Positions 50,521 to 61,032 are shown, numbered from the stretch's first letter. The stretch is 64,000 nt of DNA from CAZVGZ01 sp964627605 (GCA_964627605.1 CAZVGZ010000007.1:43323-107322), one strand, 5' to 3'. Notes: generated by a model not told the origin, from the letters alone. Program-made: numbers and translations.

Positions 50521-53500
50521 CTATCCAGCGTCAAGGACCCTCATGCCCAAAAGGCTTTCGTCCTCGTCCTCATCGAACAGCTCTTCTGGTAACTGCTGCA
50601 GATCACCGCCTTTTGGAATCGCTTTGCGATGTAGCGGGAGCCCAGTGCCAGCCGGGACCACATGACCAATAATGACATTCTCTTTCAGACCGCGAAGATG
50701 ATCGGTTCGCCCTTCCATCGCCGCCTGAGTGAGGACCCTCGTGGTCTCCTGAAAAGATGCTGCGGAGATAAAGCTCTCGGTCTTGAGTGAGGCTTTGGTG
50801 ATGCCCATCAGGATCGGCTCGAATGTCGCAGGCTCTCCGCCTACTTCGGCGACTGTGTCATTCTCGTCGGCGAACACAAACTTGTCGACTTCGTCGCCCT
50901 CAAGGAAATTCGTGTCACCAGGATCGAGCACCTTGTGCTTCTGTAGCATCTGACGGACAATTACCTCAATGTGCTTATCGCTAATCTCCACGCCCTGAAG
51001 GCGGTAGACCTCCTGAATCTCGTTGACCAGGTACTCTTGAACAGCAAAAGCGCCTTTGATTCGCAGGATGTCATGCGGGTTGACCGAACCTTCGGACAGC
51101 CTGTCGCAAGCCCTAACGTGATCGTTTTCATGGACGACTAGATGCTTGCCGTAAGGGACGTAATATTTACGCTGATCGCCATGTTCGTCCTCTACGAGCA
51201 CCTCGCGTGAACCTCTGACGATCCCGCCGAAGCGGACGGTTCCGTCGATCTCAGTAACCACCGATTGCTCTTTGGGTTTCCGCGCTTCAAACAGCTCAGC
51301 TACTCTAGGCAGACCGCCGGTAATGTCCCGTGTTTTGGACCGCTCTCTCGGGATTTTGACCAGATTACTTCCAGAGTGGACCTGGTCGCCTTCGTTCACC
51401 ATGATGCGGCCACCGACCGGGATGTTGTATGTGCGCGCGATGTGACCTTCGGAGTCCAAAACCTCCATACGGGGGTTGAGCGTTCTGTCACGTTGTTCGA
51501 CAACCACACGCTCAACGTGACCACCCTCGGTGGACTGCTCGCGGAATGTCACGTCGGTTATCAGATCTTTGAACTCAATAGAGCCAGGACAGTCGGTCAA
51601 AAGCGTATTGTTGTAAGGATCCCACTGAAATATCGGGTCGCCCTTACCGATCTCCTGCCCATCCGACACCAACAGCGTGGCGGAATACTCGAGGTTGTGT
51701 GTGCCACGGACGACACCGTTATCGTCTAAAATCGTCAACTCACCTGAACGCCCGATAATCACCTTCTCGCCGTCAGGTGTTTCGGCGATGACAACATTTT
51801 CCAAGCGGACTTTGCCGGCGCGCTTGGCTTCGATGACTGACTGCTCACCTACATGCTGGGCGGTACCACCGACCTGAAAGGTTCTCAGTGTCAACTGTGT
51901 GCCCGGCTCGCCGATCGACTGTGCCGCAACGACACCCACCGCTTCGCCAGCCTCCACCATTAGTCCGGTGGCCAGGTTGCGGCCATAGCAGGCTCTGCAC
52001 ACCCCGTGGCGCGTCTCGCAGGTTAAGGCCGAGCGGATGAGCACTTCTTCAATGCCTCGCTCGGTGATCTCACTCGCCAGCTCTTCGGTGATCTGATCGC
52101 CCATCTCCACCACCGTCTCACCGGTTGCCGGATCGACGACATCGTCCATAGTCACACGACCCAAGATTCGGTCACCCAGGGGAACGATTATCTCCTCGCC
52201 CTCTGTGAGTGCGGTCATTGATAGACCAAGAATGGTGCCGCAATCGACCTCGGTGATCACGAGGTCTTGTGCAACATCAACCATTCGGCGGGTCAGATAG
52301 CCAGCTTCAGCGGTCTTGAGCGCGGTGTCAGCCAAACCTTTGCGCTGACCGTGAGCCGAAACGAAGTACTCCAACACCGACAACCCTTCACGGAAGTTAG
52401 CGGTAATTGGTGTTTCAATAATCTCGCCGATGCCGCCGGTGATTTTTTTCTGAGGTTTTGAGATCAGGCCTCGCATACCAGCGAGCTGCCTTATCTGATC
52501 CTGGCTTCCTCGGGCGTTCGAGTCGGCCATCATAAAGACCGAGTTGAAGCCATCCTCAATGCGCGAAAGGTTTTCGTACATCACCGTGGAGACGTCGATC
52601 GCGGTGCCTCCCCAGATATCGATGATCTTATTGTACCGTTCGCCCTCAGTAATAATTCCGCTCTCAAATTCCAACTGGACCTCTTTGACCGCCTCGGTCG
52701 CCGCGTCCACGAGCTGCTCTTTTTGCGGGGGAGCGACAACATCGTCGATGCCGATTGAGATTCCGGCGATGGTGGCGTACTGGTGTCCGATGAACTTCAG
52801 CCTGTCTAGAAAATCGCACGTTGCAGCGGCACTGTACTGCTTGCATACACGGTGTACGAGCTTCTGCAACTGCGGGCCACCCATCGTATCATCGACAAAC
52901 TCTACCTCTTCGGGAATGATGTCGTTGAAGACAATCCGACCCATGGAGGTGGTCCTCAAATCGGTGCCCAATCTGACTGTCACCTCTTCGTGCAGGTCCA
53001 CCTTCTTCAGCTCAAACGCCATCAACGCTTCTTCTCTATTGGCGAAGCGGTGCGGCTTATGGCCGTCAGGCTGACGACGGGTTTTGGTCATGTAGTAGGC
53101 TCCCAACACCATATCCTGGGTCGGAACCGTGAGCGGGTTCCCGCTGGCTGGCGAGAGAAGGTTGTTTGACGCCAACATCAATACGCGCGCTTCGATGTTC
53201 GCCTCGAAAGAAAGCGGAACGTGAACCGCCATCTGATCGCCATCGAAATCCGCATTAAACGCTTTGCAGACCAGTGGATGGATTCGGATCGCTTTGCCCT
53301 CGACCAACACCGGCTGAAACGCCTGTATACCAAGCCTGTGAAGAGTCGGCGCGCGGTTTAGAAGAACGCAGTGATGCTGAATTACGTCTTCCAAAATGTC
53401 CCAGACCTGGGGACTGCCCTGCTCCACCATCTTCCTGGCGGTCTTGATGGTCTGAACCATCCGTCGCCGCTCTAACTCATGTATTATAAACGGTTTGAAC

Positions 53501-54654
53501 AGCTCCAACGCCATGACTTTTGGAAGACCACACTCGTGAATCTTCAGTTCGGGGCCAACAACGATAACCGAACGGCCTGAGTAGTCAACGCGTTTACCCA
53601 AAAGGTTTTGGCGGAAACGCCCCTGCTTGCCCTTGAGCATATCGCCCAAAGATTTGAGCGCACGGTTGCCATCGCCTCTAACGGCACGGGAGCGCCGACC
53701 ATTATCAAACACCGCATCCACGGCCTCCTGAAGCATCCGCTTCTCATTGCGGAGAATCACCTCTGGGGCTTTGATGTCGATAAGTTTTTTGAGCCGATTG
53801 TTGCGGTTGATAACCCTGCGGTAGAGATCGTTGAGATCGCTGGTTGCAAACCGACCACCCTCCAGGGGTACCAACGGCCTTAAGTCTGGTGGGATCACCG
53901 GAACGATGTTCAGGATCATCCACTCTGGCTTGTTCTCAGAGTGCCGAAGCGCCTCGACTACACGCAGTCGCTTGAGAGCTTCCTGCTTTCTCTGAGCGCT
54001 GGTCTCGACTCTAATCTGCGTCCGCAGTTCAATGGACAGCTCGTCCAGATCCAACGACGCCAAGAGCGACTTCACCGCTGGCGCACCCATGTCGACGCGG
54101 AAGTTTAACCCCTGCTCCTCAAGGTCGATCTTCTCGGCCTCGGTCAGAAGATCGCCGGTCTGGAGCGGCGCATCACCTGGCTCTAGCACTACGTAAATCT
54201 CGTAGTAGATGACCTTCTCCAGATTGCGCATGCTTAGATCAAGCAGATAGCCCATTCTGGAGGGCACCGATTTGAAAAACCAGATATGGCTCACTGGCAC
54301 GGCGAGTTCAATGTGGCCCATCCGCTCGCGCCGGACTTTGGCTTGAGTCACCTCAACGCCGCATCTGTCGCAGATAACCCCGCGATAGCGAACACGTTTG
54401 TATTTGCCACAGTGACATTCCCAGTCGCGCTGCGGACCGAAAATCCGCTCACAGAACAGCCCGTCGCGCTCCGGTTTGAAGGAGCGGTAGTTGATGGTCT
54501 CCGGCTTCAGAACCTCGCCGTATGACCAGCTGAGCAGCGTCTCTGGAGACGCTAACTGAATCTTGACGCTGTCAAAGTCCACCGGTTTTTTCGGCCCACT
54601 AATACCACCACGGGACAGATTTGTCGGCAGGAACGCCTGCATCGGCTCAACCAC
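50521..54654 (-). CDS. rpoC: RNA polymerase beta' subunit
   Basis: A 1,377-residue catalytic subunit. The N-terminal zinc ribbon is CHCGKYKRVRYRGVICDRCG, the active-site Mg2+ motif is NADFDGDQMAVHVPLS, the second zinc site is CETRHGVCRACYGRN, and the trigger loop/bridge region is followed by GEPGTQLTLRTFQVGGTAQ. It starts with GTG at 54654, 8 nt after AAGGAGG. No large lineage-specific insertion was obvious. Confidence 0.98.
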   Translation of the reverse strand: MVEPMQAFLPTNLSRGGISGPKKPVDFDSVKIQLASPETLLSWSYGEVLKPETINYRSFKPERDGLFCERIFGPQRDWECHCGKYKRVRYRGVICDRCGVEVTQAKVRRERMGHIELAVPVSHIWFFKSVPSRMGYLLDLSMRNLEKVIYYEIYVVLEPGDAPLQTGDLLTEAEKIDLEEQGLNFRVDMGAPAVKSLLASLDLDELSIELRTQIRVETSAQRKQEALKRLRVVEALRHSENKPEWMILNIVPVIPPDLRPLVPLEGGRFATSDLNDLYRRVINRNNRLKKLIDIKAPEVILRNEKRMLQEAVDAVFDNGRRSRAVRGDGNRALKSLGDMLKGKQGRFRQNLLGKRVDYSGRSVIVVGPELKIHECGLPKVMALELFKPFIIHELERRRMVQTIKTARKMVEQGSPQVWDILEDVIQHHCVLLNRAPTLHRLGIQAFQPVLVEGKAIRIHPLVCKAFNADFDGDQMAVHVPLSFEANIEARVLMLASNNLLSPASGNPLTVPTQDMVLGAYYMTKTRRQPDGHKPHRFANREEALMAFELKKVDLHEEVTVRLGTDLRTTSMGRIVFNDIIPEEVEFVDDTMGGPQLQKLVHRVCKQYSAAATCDFLDRLKFIGHQYATIAGISIGIDDVVAPPQKEQLVDAATEAVKEVQLEFESGIITEGERYNKIIDIWGGTAIDVSTVMYENLSRIEDGFNSVFMMADSNARGSQDQIRQLAGMRGLISKPQKKITGGIGEIIETPITANFREGLSVLEYFVSAHGQRKGLADTALKTAEAGYLTRRMVDVAQDLVITEVDCGTILGLSMTALTEGEEIIVPLGDRILGRVTMDDVVDPATGETVVEMGDQITEELASEITERGIEEVLIRSALTCETRHGVCRACYGRNLATGLMVEAGEAVGVVAAQSIGEPGTQLTLRTFQVGGTAQHVGEQSVIEAKRAGKVRLENVVIAETPDGEKVIIGRSGELTILDDNGVVRGTHNLEYSATLLVSDGQEIGKGDPIFQWDPYNNTLLTDCPGSIEFKDLITDVTFREQSTEGGHVERVVVEQRDRTLNPRMEVLDSEGHIARTYNIPVGGRIMVNEGDQVHSGSNLVKIPRERSKTRDITGGLPRVAELFEARKPKEQSVVTEIDGTVRFGGIVRGSREVLVEDEHGDQRKYYVPYGKHLVVHENDHVRACDRLSEGSVNPHDILRIKGAFAVQEYLVNEIQEVYRLQGVEISDKHIEVIVRQMLQKHKVLDPGDTNFLEGDEVDKFVFADENDTVAEVGGEPATFEPILMGITKASLKTESFISAASFQETTRVLTQAAMEGRTDHLRGLKENVIIGHVVPAGTGLPLHRKAIPKGGDLQQLPEELFDEDEDESLLGMRVLDAG

Positions 54655-54716
54655 GGTCTCGACCTCCTTGGCGGGACGGATCGGGCGAAAAGTTCGCCCC
54701 CCTATCCTCGTTTGAT

Positions 54717-57700
54717 CTATTCATCATTCTGCTGACCGTCTCTCTGCAGTACAACGTCAAGACAGAGGCTCTGTAACTCCTTGACGAGTACGTTAAACGA
54801 TTCCGGTACACCTGGCTCGGACGGGTTTTCACCCTTGACGATGGCTTCGTAAATCTTCGCTCGGCCTGCCACATCGTCTGATTTGACGGTGAGCATCTCC
54901 TGGAGCAGGTGCGATGCACCGTACGCCTCAAGTGCCCACACTTCCATCTCTCCAAACCGCTGGCCACCAAACTGGGCTTTGCCACCCAGAGGCTGCTGGG
55001 TCACCAGTGAATAGGGACCGATGGAACGGGCGTGAATCTTATCCGCCACCAGATGCGCCAATTTCAACATATATATGCGACCAACTGTGACATCGCGATA
55101 GAACTGCTCGCCGGTCATTCCGTCGCTCAAAGTCGCCTGCCCACTCTCTGGCAGACCCGCTTCACGGAGCGCGATCTTGATCTCGTCGATGGACGCACCA
55201 TCGAACACCGGGGCCGCCATATGGACGCCGAGCTTCTCGGCGGCCCAACCCAGGTGAGTCTCAAGAACCTGGCCCAGGTTCATACGAGAGGGCACACCCA
55301 GCGGGTTCAGAATTATCTCCACCGGCGTGCCGTCTGGCAGGTAAGGCATGTCCTCTTCAGGGACGATTCTGGCCACAACGCCCTTGTTGCCGTGGCGGCC
55401 AGCCATCTTATCGCCCACTTGAAGTTTCCGTTTTCTTGCGATATGGATTTTGACGAGTTGGATAACGCCAGAGGCCAACTCATCGCCTCGGACTATTTTT
55501 TCCTCTTCGCGGGCATGCTGCTCCTCTAATCCGGTCGTCAGCTCTTTGGCGTACCGGACCCCTTGAGACATGACCGCATCACGCTCTTTGTCATCCAAAA
55601 AGTCGCCATCGGGCTGTAGGTCAAAGATGTCGGTTTCATCAAGCAGGTCGGGAACAAGCACTTGACCCTCTTGAACCACCACCTCGCCACCCTCTTCCAT
55701 CCGCCACGCTGACCCGGCGCGCATCCCTTCGATCCACCCTGCGGCTTTTGCGTTCAGAGCTTTGCGAACCTTTGACATCTGCTGGTCGGTCTCATCTCTG
55801 AGCTCTGCCAACCGATCCTTGTTCGCTTTTTTGGTCTGCTCGTCCCTCTCCTTGCGGGAGAAAACCCGCGTGTCGATAACGACTCCATCCATTCCTGGGG
55901 GGGCTTTGAGGGATGCATCGCGAACGTCACCGGCTTTCTCTCCGAAAATTGCCCGCAGGAGCCGCTCTTCCGGCGAGAGCTCGGTTTCGCCTTTCGGTGT
56001 CACTTTACCAACAAGGATGTCGCCTGGAATGACGCTTGCACCTACCCGAACAATTCCGTGATCGTCTAGGTTTCTGGCGGTGGACTCGGAGACATTGGGA
56101 ATCTCCCTGGTCAACTCCTCCTGCCCACGCTTCGTGTCCCTCACCTGAAGCTCAAACTCTTCGATATGGATGGACGTGAAAATATCATCCTTGAGCACCC
56201 GCTCACTGACGACGATCGCATCCTCGAAGTTATATCCACGCCACGGCATAAACGCCACGAGAGCGTTTCTACCCAGTGCAAGGTCACCCCTATCTGTCGC
56301 GGGGCCGTCGGCAATTATCTGTCCGGCCTCGACTCTGGCACCGACTTCGACCAACGGGCGCTGATTGATACAGCAGTCCTGGTTAGAGCGGCGGAATTTT
56401 ATCAGCCGATATGTCCTGTCGCGCGTCGGATCAAGATCAAGCGGATCGCGGCTGACAGGTTCATCCTCGCAAATGACGATTGAGTTGGCGTCAACCGATG
56501 CCACCTCGCCGCTGCCTTCAGCGGTGATGACAGCCCCTGAATCCACCGCAACACGACGCTCCATCCCGGTGCCCACATAAGGCGCATCGGTGATGAGCAG
56601 CGGCACCGCCTGCCTCTGCATATTGGAGCCCATGAGAGCACGGTTGGCATCGTCATGCTCCAGGAACGGTATCAGTGCTGCCGCAACGCTCACCAACTGG
56701 ACCGGCGAGACATCCATATACTGGACGTCTGCTGGATGGACCATGGGGAAATCGCCTCGTCGCCGCGCCTTTACGAGGTTTCGCTCAAATTTGTTGTCCT
56801 TGTTCAGCGGCGTGCTGGCCTGTGCGATCACATACCTGTCCTCTTCGTCCGAGGAGAGGTAGCGTATATCGTTGGAGACTGTGCCGTCGGTCACAACCCT
56901 GTAAGGCGTTTCGATAAACCCGAAAGGGTTGACCCTTGCGTAGGTAGACAGAGACATGATGAGACCGATATTCGGTCCTTCAGGGGTCTCAATCGGACAG
57001 ACACGACCGTAATGGGTGTGATGGACGTCTCTGACCTCAAATCCGGCGCGCTCCCTGGTCAACCCACCAGGACCAAGAGCACTAAGGCGTCGTTTGTGCG
57101 TCAACTCGTCGAGTGGGTTGGTCTGCTGCATGAACTGCGAAAGCTGACTCGAACCGAAGAATGACGCGATTACTGTAGCAACGGTCTTTGCGTTAACCAA
57201 CTCCTGTGGGGTAAGCGCTGACGTATCCCTCAGACTCATCCTCTCGCGGATAGTCCTGCGCATGCGGGAGAGACCAATTGAAAACTGCTGTGACAGCAGT
57301 TCGCCCACAGTTCTGGTGCGGCGATTGCCCAGATGATCTATATCGTCGGTCTGGAAACCAGTTTGGTCGTTCCTGAGACCGATCAGGTATTTGACTATCG
57401 CCAAAAAATCGTTTTGCGTTAGAACATGAACATCCGCCTCAACAGGTACTTCGAGCTTCTGGGTCATGCGGTAGCGACCAACATCGCCCAGATCGTAGCG
57501 CTGCGGACTGAAGAACAGTTTGTCGAAGAATCCGCGTGCCGTCTCCACATTGGGTGGATCGCCGGGGCGCAGAAGCGCATAGATGCGATAGAGAGCGTCG
57601 GTATCGTTTTCGCTGCTGTCTTTGCGGAGAGTATTTTCGATAACCCGCGCATCATCGTTCAACGACGAGACGAATATCTCCACATCGGTGATGCCCTGCT

Positions 57701-58511
57701 CGCTGAGCGACTCAATTAGTTCAGGAGTCAACGACGCGCCGGTCTCTGCTATCACCTCTCCTGAATCTCCATCGACGATGTCTGTCGCCAAAAGCTTGTC
57801 CGCTACTTTGCCGGTAAGGCGTCGTTTGCGTTTTTCATAGAACAGATTTAGCAGATCAAGGTCGTCGCCATACCCAAACGCTCTCAGCAACACTGTCACT
57901 GGCAGCTTACGTTTGCGGTCGATATGGACGTACATGACGTCGTTGATATCCATCGAGAACTCGACCCACGCACCGCGATATGGGATTATCCTCGCGGTAA
58001 ATATCCGCTTGCCGTTGGGATGGATGCTCTCGTCGAAAAACACGCCTGGGGAACGGTGAAGCTGACTGACAATGACCCGTTCAGACCCATTAATAACAAA
58101 TGTCCCGGTCTGGGTCATGATCGGCAGATCGCCAAGATAGACCTGCTGCTCAACTACGTCTTTTATCTTGGCCTCGCCGCTTTTGTCGGCTTTCTCTTTG
58201 GAGACTAGTCGAAGTGTGACCCTGAGCGGCGCCGCGAAGGTGGTGCCCCGCTCGCGACACTCGTCCTCGCCATACTTTGGACGGCCTATTGCATAGGAGA
58301 CGAACTCTAGGGAATAGATGTTGTGAACGTCGGTGATTGGAAATATCGTCTCGAAAACTCCCTGCAGACCATCCGATTTACGTCCATTGGGGGACGCGTC
58401 GGGCTGCAAGAAATCGATGTAGGAGTCCCGCTGTACATGAAGGAGATCAGGAATCTCCATCACAACGGGCAACTTTGCGTATGATTGACGTTCTATTATT
58501 CGCGAAGGCAT
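54717..58511 (-). CDS. rpoB: RNA polymerase beta subunit
   Basis: A 1,264-residue subunit. The start is the ATG at 58511 (MPSRIIERQSYAKLPVVMEI) behind GAAGGAG; the frame stays open to 58652, but that part is the rplL-rpoB spacer. The rifampicin region is typical (SSQLSQFMQQTNPLDELTHK, RRLSALGPGGL). The end has VQPLGGKAQFGGQRFGEMEV-like TQQPLGGKAQFGGQRFGEME. rpoC follows 62 nt later. Confidence 0.98.
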   Translation of the reverse strand: MPSRIIERQSYAKLPVVMEIPDLLHVQRDSYIDFLQPDASPNGRKSDGLQGVFETIFPITDVHNIYSLEFVSYAIGRPKYGEDECRERGTTFAAPLRVTLRLVSKEKADKSGEAKIKDVVEQQVYLGDLPIMTQTGTFVINGSERVIVSQLHRSPGVFFDESIHPNGKRIFTARIIPYRGAWVEFSMDINDVMYVHIDRKRKLPVTVLLRAFGYGDDLDLLNLFYEKRKRRLTGKVADKLLATDIVDGDSGEVIAETGASLTPELIESLSEQGITDVEIFVSSLNDDARVIENTLRKDSSENDTDALYRIYALLRPGDPPNVETARGFFDKLFFSPQRYDLGDVGRYRMTQKLEVPVEADVHVLTQNDFLAIVKYLIGLRNDQTGFQTDDIDHLGNRRTRTVGELLSQQFSIGLSRMRRTIRERMSLRDTSALTPQELVNAKTVATVIASFFGSSQLSQFMQQTNPLDELTHKRRLSALGPGGLTRERAGFEVRDVHHTHYGRVCPIETPEGPNIGLIMSLSTYARVNPFGFIETPYRVVTDGTVSNDIRYLSSDEEDRYVIAQASTPLNKDNKFERNLVKARRRGDFPMVHPADVQYMDVSPVQLVSVAAALIPFLEHDDANRALMGSNMQRQAVPLLITDAPYVGTGMERRVAVDSGAVITAEGSGEVASVDANSIVICEDEPVSRDPLDLDPTRDRTYRLIKFRRSNQDCCINQRPLVEVGARVEAGQIIADGPATDRGDLALGRNALVAFMPWRGYNFEDAIVVSERVLKDDIFTSIHIEEFELQVRDTKRGQEELTREIPNVSESTARNLDDHGIVRVGASVIPGDILVGKVTPKGETELSPEERLLRAIFGEKAGDVRDASLKAPPGMDGVVIDTRVFSRKERDEQTKKANKDRLAELRDETDQQMSKVRKALNAKAAGWIEGMRAGSAWRMEEGGEVVVQEGQVLVPDLLDETDIFDLQPDGDFLDDKERDAVMSQGVRYAKELTTGLEEQHAREEEKIVRGDELASGVIQLVKIHIARKRKLQVGDKMAGRHGNKGVVARIVPEEDMPYLPDGTPVEIILNPLGVPSRMNLGQVLETHLGWAAEKLGVHMAAPVFDGASIDEIKIALREAGLPESGQATLSDGMTGEQFYRDVTVGRIYMLKLAHLVADKIHARSIGPYSLVTQQPLGGKAQFGGQRFGEMEVWALEAYGASHLLQEMLTVKSDDVAGRAKIYEAIVKGENPSEPGVPESFNVLVKELQSLCLDVVLQRDGQQNDE

Positions 58512-58571
58512 AAGCCGTCTCACTCCTTCACCCGGTCCCGGCCCTGACCAGGCATGGCTGGCCTCGGCAGT

Positions 58572-58650
58572 CTTCGTGCAAATGACGAAGCCATCACCAA
58601 GGCCCTTGAAAGCCAGTGTAAGCCACGAGGAAGCGGCCGTTCGTTCGGCC
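58572..58650 (-). promoter_or_regulatory. Hairpins in the rplL-rpoB spacer (possible attenuator/processing site)
   Basis: The 169-nt spacer can form GGCCG-AACGAA-CGGCC (58650-58635) and CTTCGT...ACGAAG (58590-58572) in the - strand RNA. E. coli has an attenuator and an RNase III site at this place; a similar role is inferred from position only. Confidence 0.4.
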
Positions 58651-58680
58651 AACTAGATGCTCACCCCTTGTGCGCCAGCA

Positions 58681-59061
58681 CTACCTTATTTCGATGGTCG
58701 CGCCGACGGCTTCCAACTTAGCCTTAATGCTCTCGGCCTCCTCAGTGTCAATCCCTTCCTTGATGACGCCAGGGGTGGCATCTACCAAAGCCTTAGCTTC
58801 CTTCAGCCCCAAGCCAGTCACGGCACGGACCTCTTTGATAACTGGAACTTTCGACCCGCCGACTTCAGTCATGTGAACGGCGAACTCAGTCTGCTCCTCG
58901 ATTGCCGCTGGCTCATCCCCACCAGCAGCCGGGCCTGCGGCAACCGCAACAGCGGCTTGCGCTGAGACGCCCCACGCCTCTTCCAAGTTCGATGTGAGTT
59001 CAGCTACTTCCAAGATCGTCAGCTTGCTCAGTTCTTCTTGCATTACGGCAAGATCCACCAT
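58681..59061 (-). CDS. rplL: 50S ribosomal protein L7/L12
   Basis: A 126-residue stalk protein: N-terminal dimerisation helices (LSKLTILEVAELTSNLEEAW), an Ala/Gly hinge, and the factor-binding CTD (KVPVIKEVRAVTGLGLKEAK). The ATG follows GGAGGAAAACG. Confidence 0.97.
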   Translation of the reverse strand: MVDLAVMQEELSKLTILEVAELTSNLEEAWGVSAQAAVAVAAGPAAGGDEPAAIEEQTEFAVHMTEVGGSKVPVIKEVRAVTGLGLKEAKALVDATPGVIKEGIDTEEAESIKAKLEAVGATIEIR

Positions 59062-59151
59062 CGTTTTCCTCCGTGTCCATCAGACCGGTTCTTGTCTGCA
59101 TGACCGCCTTACACTTCGCTAGCGCAGCGACGATCAACAGACGTATGGTAT

Positions 59152-59691
59152 CTATTCGTCGTCCTCGTTCCCTTGATTTTGATCAATTCGACGAGCTTCT
59201 AAAACCCTAACAAAATCTGACGGCGCCGCGCTCAGCAGGCGCACTAACTGTGCGACTGGAGCCATCAGTGTACCCAACAGTTTTGCTTGGAGTTGAGGCA
59301 TATCAGGCAGCGACTCCAACCGATCTACCTCAGCATCTGACAGTAACCGACCATCGACTATGCCGGTTTTGATGATCGGCTTTTCTTCATCCGCCTCTTT
59401 GACAAAATCCCTTATCGCTTTGACCGGTGTCAAAGGATCGTCGCCGTAGGCCACGGCGGTCGATCCGGTAAGCCACTCGGTTATGTCGGGCAGATCAGCC
59501 TTTTTGGCTGCCAGCTCGACAAGCGTGTTCTTCACCACTCTATACCCGACTGAGCGACGCCGAAGCTGTTTGCGCAGTTCGGCGCAGGCCTTTGTGTCGA
59601 GCCCGCTAAAATCCGTCAAATATACGCCACCCGACTCTTGAAATATCTCGGAAAGCTGGTCTACGACGGCCTCTTTTTCGGCAGTTGGCAT
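59152..59691 (-). CDS. rplJ: 50S ribosomal protein L10
   Basis: A 179-residue stalk base protein that carries L7/L12 dimers. It shows GGVYLTDFSGLDTKACAELR and YRVVKNTLVELAA. In many bacteria the L10(L12)4 complex represses its own mRNA; the leader upstream may be the target. Confidence 0.96.
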   Translation of the reverse strand: MPTAEKEAVVDQLSEIFQESGGVYLTDFSGLDTKACAELRKQLRRRSVGYRVVKNTLVELAAKKADLPDITEWLTGSTAVAYGDDPLTPVKAIRDFVKEADEEKPIIKTGIVDGRLLSDAEVDRLESLPDMPQLQAKLLGTLMAPVAQLVRLLSAAPSDFVRVLEARRIDQNQGNEDDE

Positions 59692-59787
59692 TTTGGGGTG
59701 TTCCTCTGGTCCAATTGGCTTCTGATTATCTATACCTATAAAATCACTGCGATCAACGAGTTCTCTCTCAGGCAGTTACCACTGCCT
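59692..59787 (-). promoter_or_regulatory. rplA-rplJ intergenic leader with hairpin (candidate L10 leader)
   Basis: The - strand RNA can form a perfect 7-bp stem, AGGCAGT-GGTA-ACTGCCT (59787-59770), that overlaps the rplA stop codon, followed by some 80 nt before rplJ. The position matches the L10 autoregulatory leader of other bacteria. The kink-turn elements were not identified. Confidence 0.4.
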
Positions 59788-60475
59788 AGACCGTGCGGTC
59801 GAGCCGCACACCAGGCGTCATCGTACCGCTGAGCGTCATCGATTTGACGTACTGTCCTTTGGCCGTTGTTGGCCTAGCACTGACAATCGCATCTACGACG
59901 GTCCTCGCGTTGTCGATCAACGCATCACGGTCGAACCCGATCTTGCCCACCGGAGCGTGTATGTTGCCACCGCGATCCACTCTGAATTCGATCTTGCCGC
60001 CCTTTGCATCGTCCACGGCCTGCGCCGGCTCTGGAGTGACAGTGCCGCTTTTCGGGTTCGGCATCAGACCCCTGGGCCCAAGGGCTCTACCAAGCCTGCC
60101 GACCAGTGCCATCATATCGGGTGTCGCTATCGCCACATCAAAATCTGTCCAGCCGCCCTGCACTTTGTCGACCAGGTCCTGCGCACCGACCTCATCCGCT
60201 CCGGCCTCTTTGGCTGCGTCAGCCGCGGGGCCTTCGTTTGCGAAAACCACAACTCGCATGGTTCGACCGGTGCCGTGGGGAAGCACGACAGTTCCGCGAA
60301 CTATCTGATCTGCGTGGCGCGGATCGACGCCGAGGCGGGCTGACAAGTCTACTGTTTGATCAAATCCGAGCGCCGGAAACTGCTTTAAGATGTCAACAGC
60401 CTCTTCTAGAGTGTAGCGGCCGGTCCTGTCAAACTTGTCCAGCGACTCTCTGTTTTTCCTCGAAATTTTCGCCAT
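59786..60475 (-). CDS. rplA: 50S ribosomal protein L1
   Basis: A 229-residue protein of the E-site stalk. It has DLSARLGVDPRHADQIVRG, LGRALGPRGLMPNPKSGTVT and the terminal KSMTLSGTMTPGVRL. Located between rplK and rplJ. Confidence 0.98.
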   Translation of the reverse strand: MAKISRKNRESLDKFDRTGRYTLEEAVDILKQFPALGFDQTVDLSARLGVDPRHADQIVRGTVVLPHGTGRTMRVVVFANEGPAADAAKEAGADEVGAQDLVDKVQGGWTDFDVAIATPDMMALVGRLGRALGPRGLMPNPKSGTVTPEPAQAVDDAKGGKIEFRVDRGGNIHAPVGKIGFDRDALIDNARTVVDAIVSARPTTAKGQYVKSMTLSGTMTPGVRLDRTV

Positions 60476-60534
60476 GTCCGTCTACCTGTCCTCTTCGCCT
60501 TGTCTATCTATACGCTTACCTGTGGAGCCGGGCT

Positions 60535-60960
60535 CTAGTCCTGGACCAGCAAACCCATGCTTCTGGCCGTACCAGCAATCTGCTGCATCGCCGACTTTAT
60601 CAGTTCGGTATTGAGGTCGGTGAGTTTGGTTTCTGCAATCTCCCTGACCTGATCCCAGGTGACGGTGCCGACCTTTTCCCTGTTCGGTTCGCCAGAGGCT
60701 TTATCGAGGCCGGCGGCTATCTTGAGTAGAGTTGAGGCAGGCGGAGTCTTGGTAATGAATGTGAAACTCCGGTCGGCGTAGACCGTGATAATCGCCGGGG
60801 TCAGCACTCCACCGCTGTTTGAAGTCTGGGCATTGAAAGCCTTTACAAACTCCATGATGTTCACACCATGCTGCCCCAATGCGGGTCCAACTGGCGGGGC
60901 GGGAGAGGCCTGGCCTCCGGGAATCTGGACTTTTATCTGCGTAAGAATCTTTTTGGCCAC
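60535..60960 (-). CDS. rplK: 50S ribosomal protein L11
   Basis: A 141-residue protein of the GTPase-associated center: KVQIPGGQASPAPPVGPALG, GQHGVNIMEFVKAFNAQT, and the C-terminal GTARSMGL loop. Located between nusG and rplA. Confidence 0.98.
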   Translation of the reverse strand: MAKKILTQIKVQIPGGQASPAPPVGPALGQHGVNIMEFVKAFNAQTSNSGGVLTPAIITVYADRSFTFITKTPPASTLLKIAAGLDKASGEPNREKVGTVTWDQVREIAETKLTDLNTELIKSAMQQIAGTARSMGLLVQD

Positions 60961-61032
60961 GACACCCTCGAATCAATGCCTGCCACGCTCAATCACAATA
61001 TAGTCTTGCGATCAACACCAAGGCCGGCTCTG

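Noticed and set aside
58512..58652. 47-codon N-terminal extension of RpoB
   Set aside because: The encoded residues do not resemble any RpoB N-terminus, and a better start with an AGGAG site lies at 58511.
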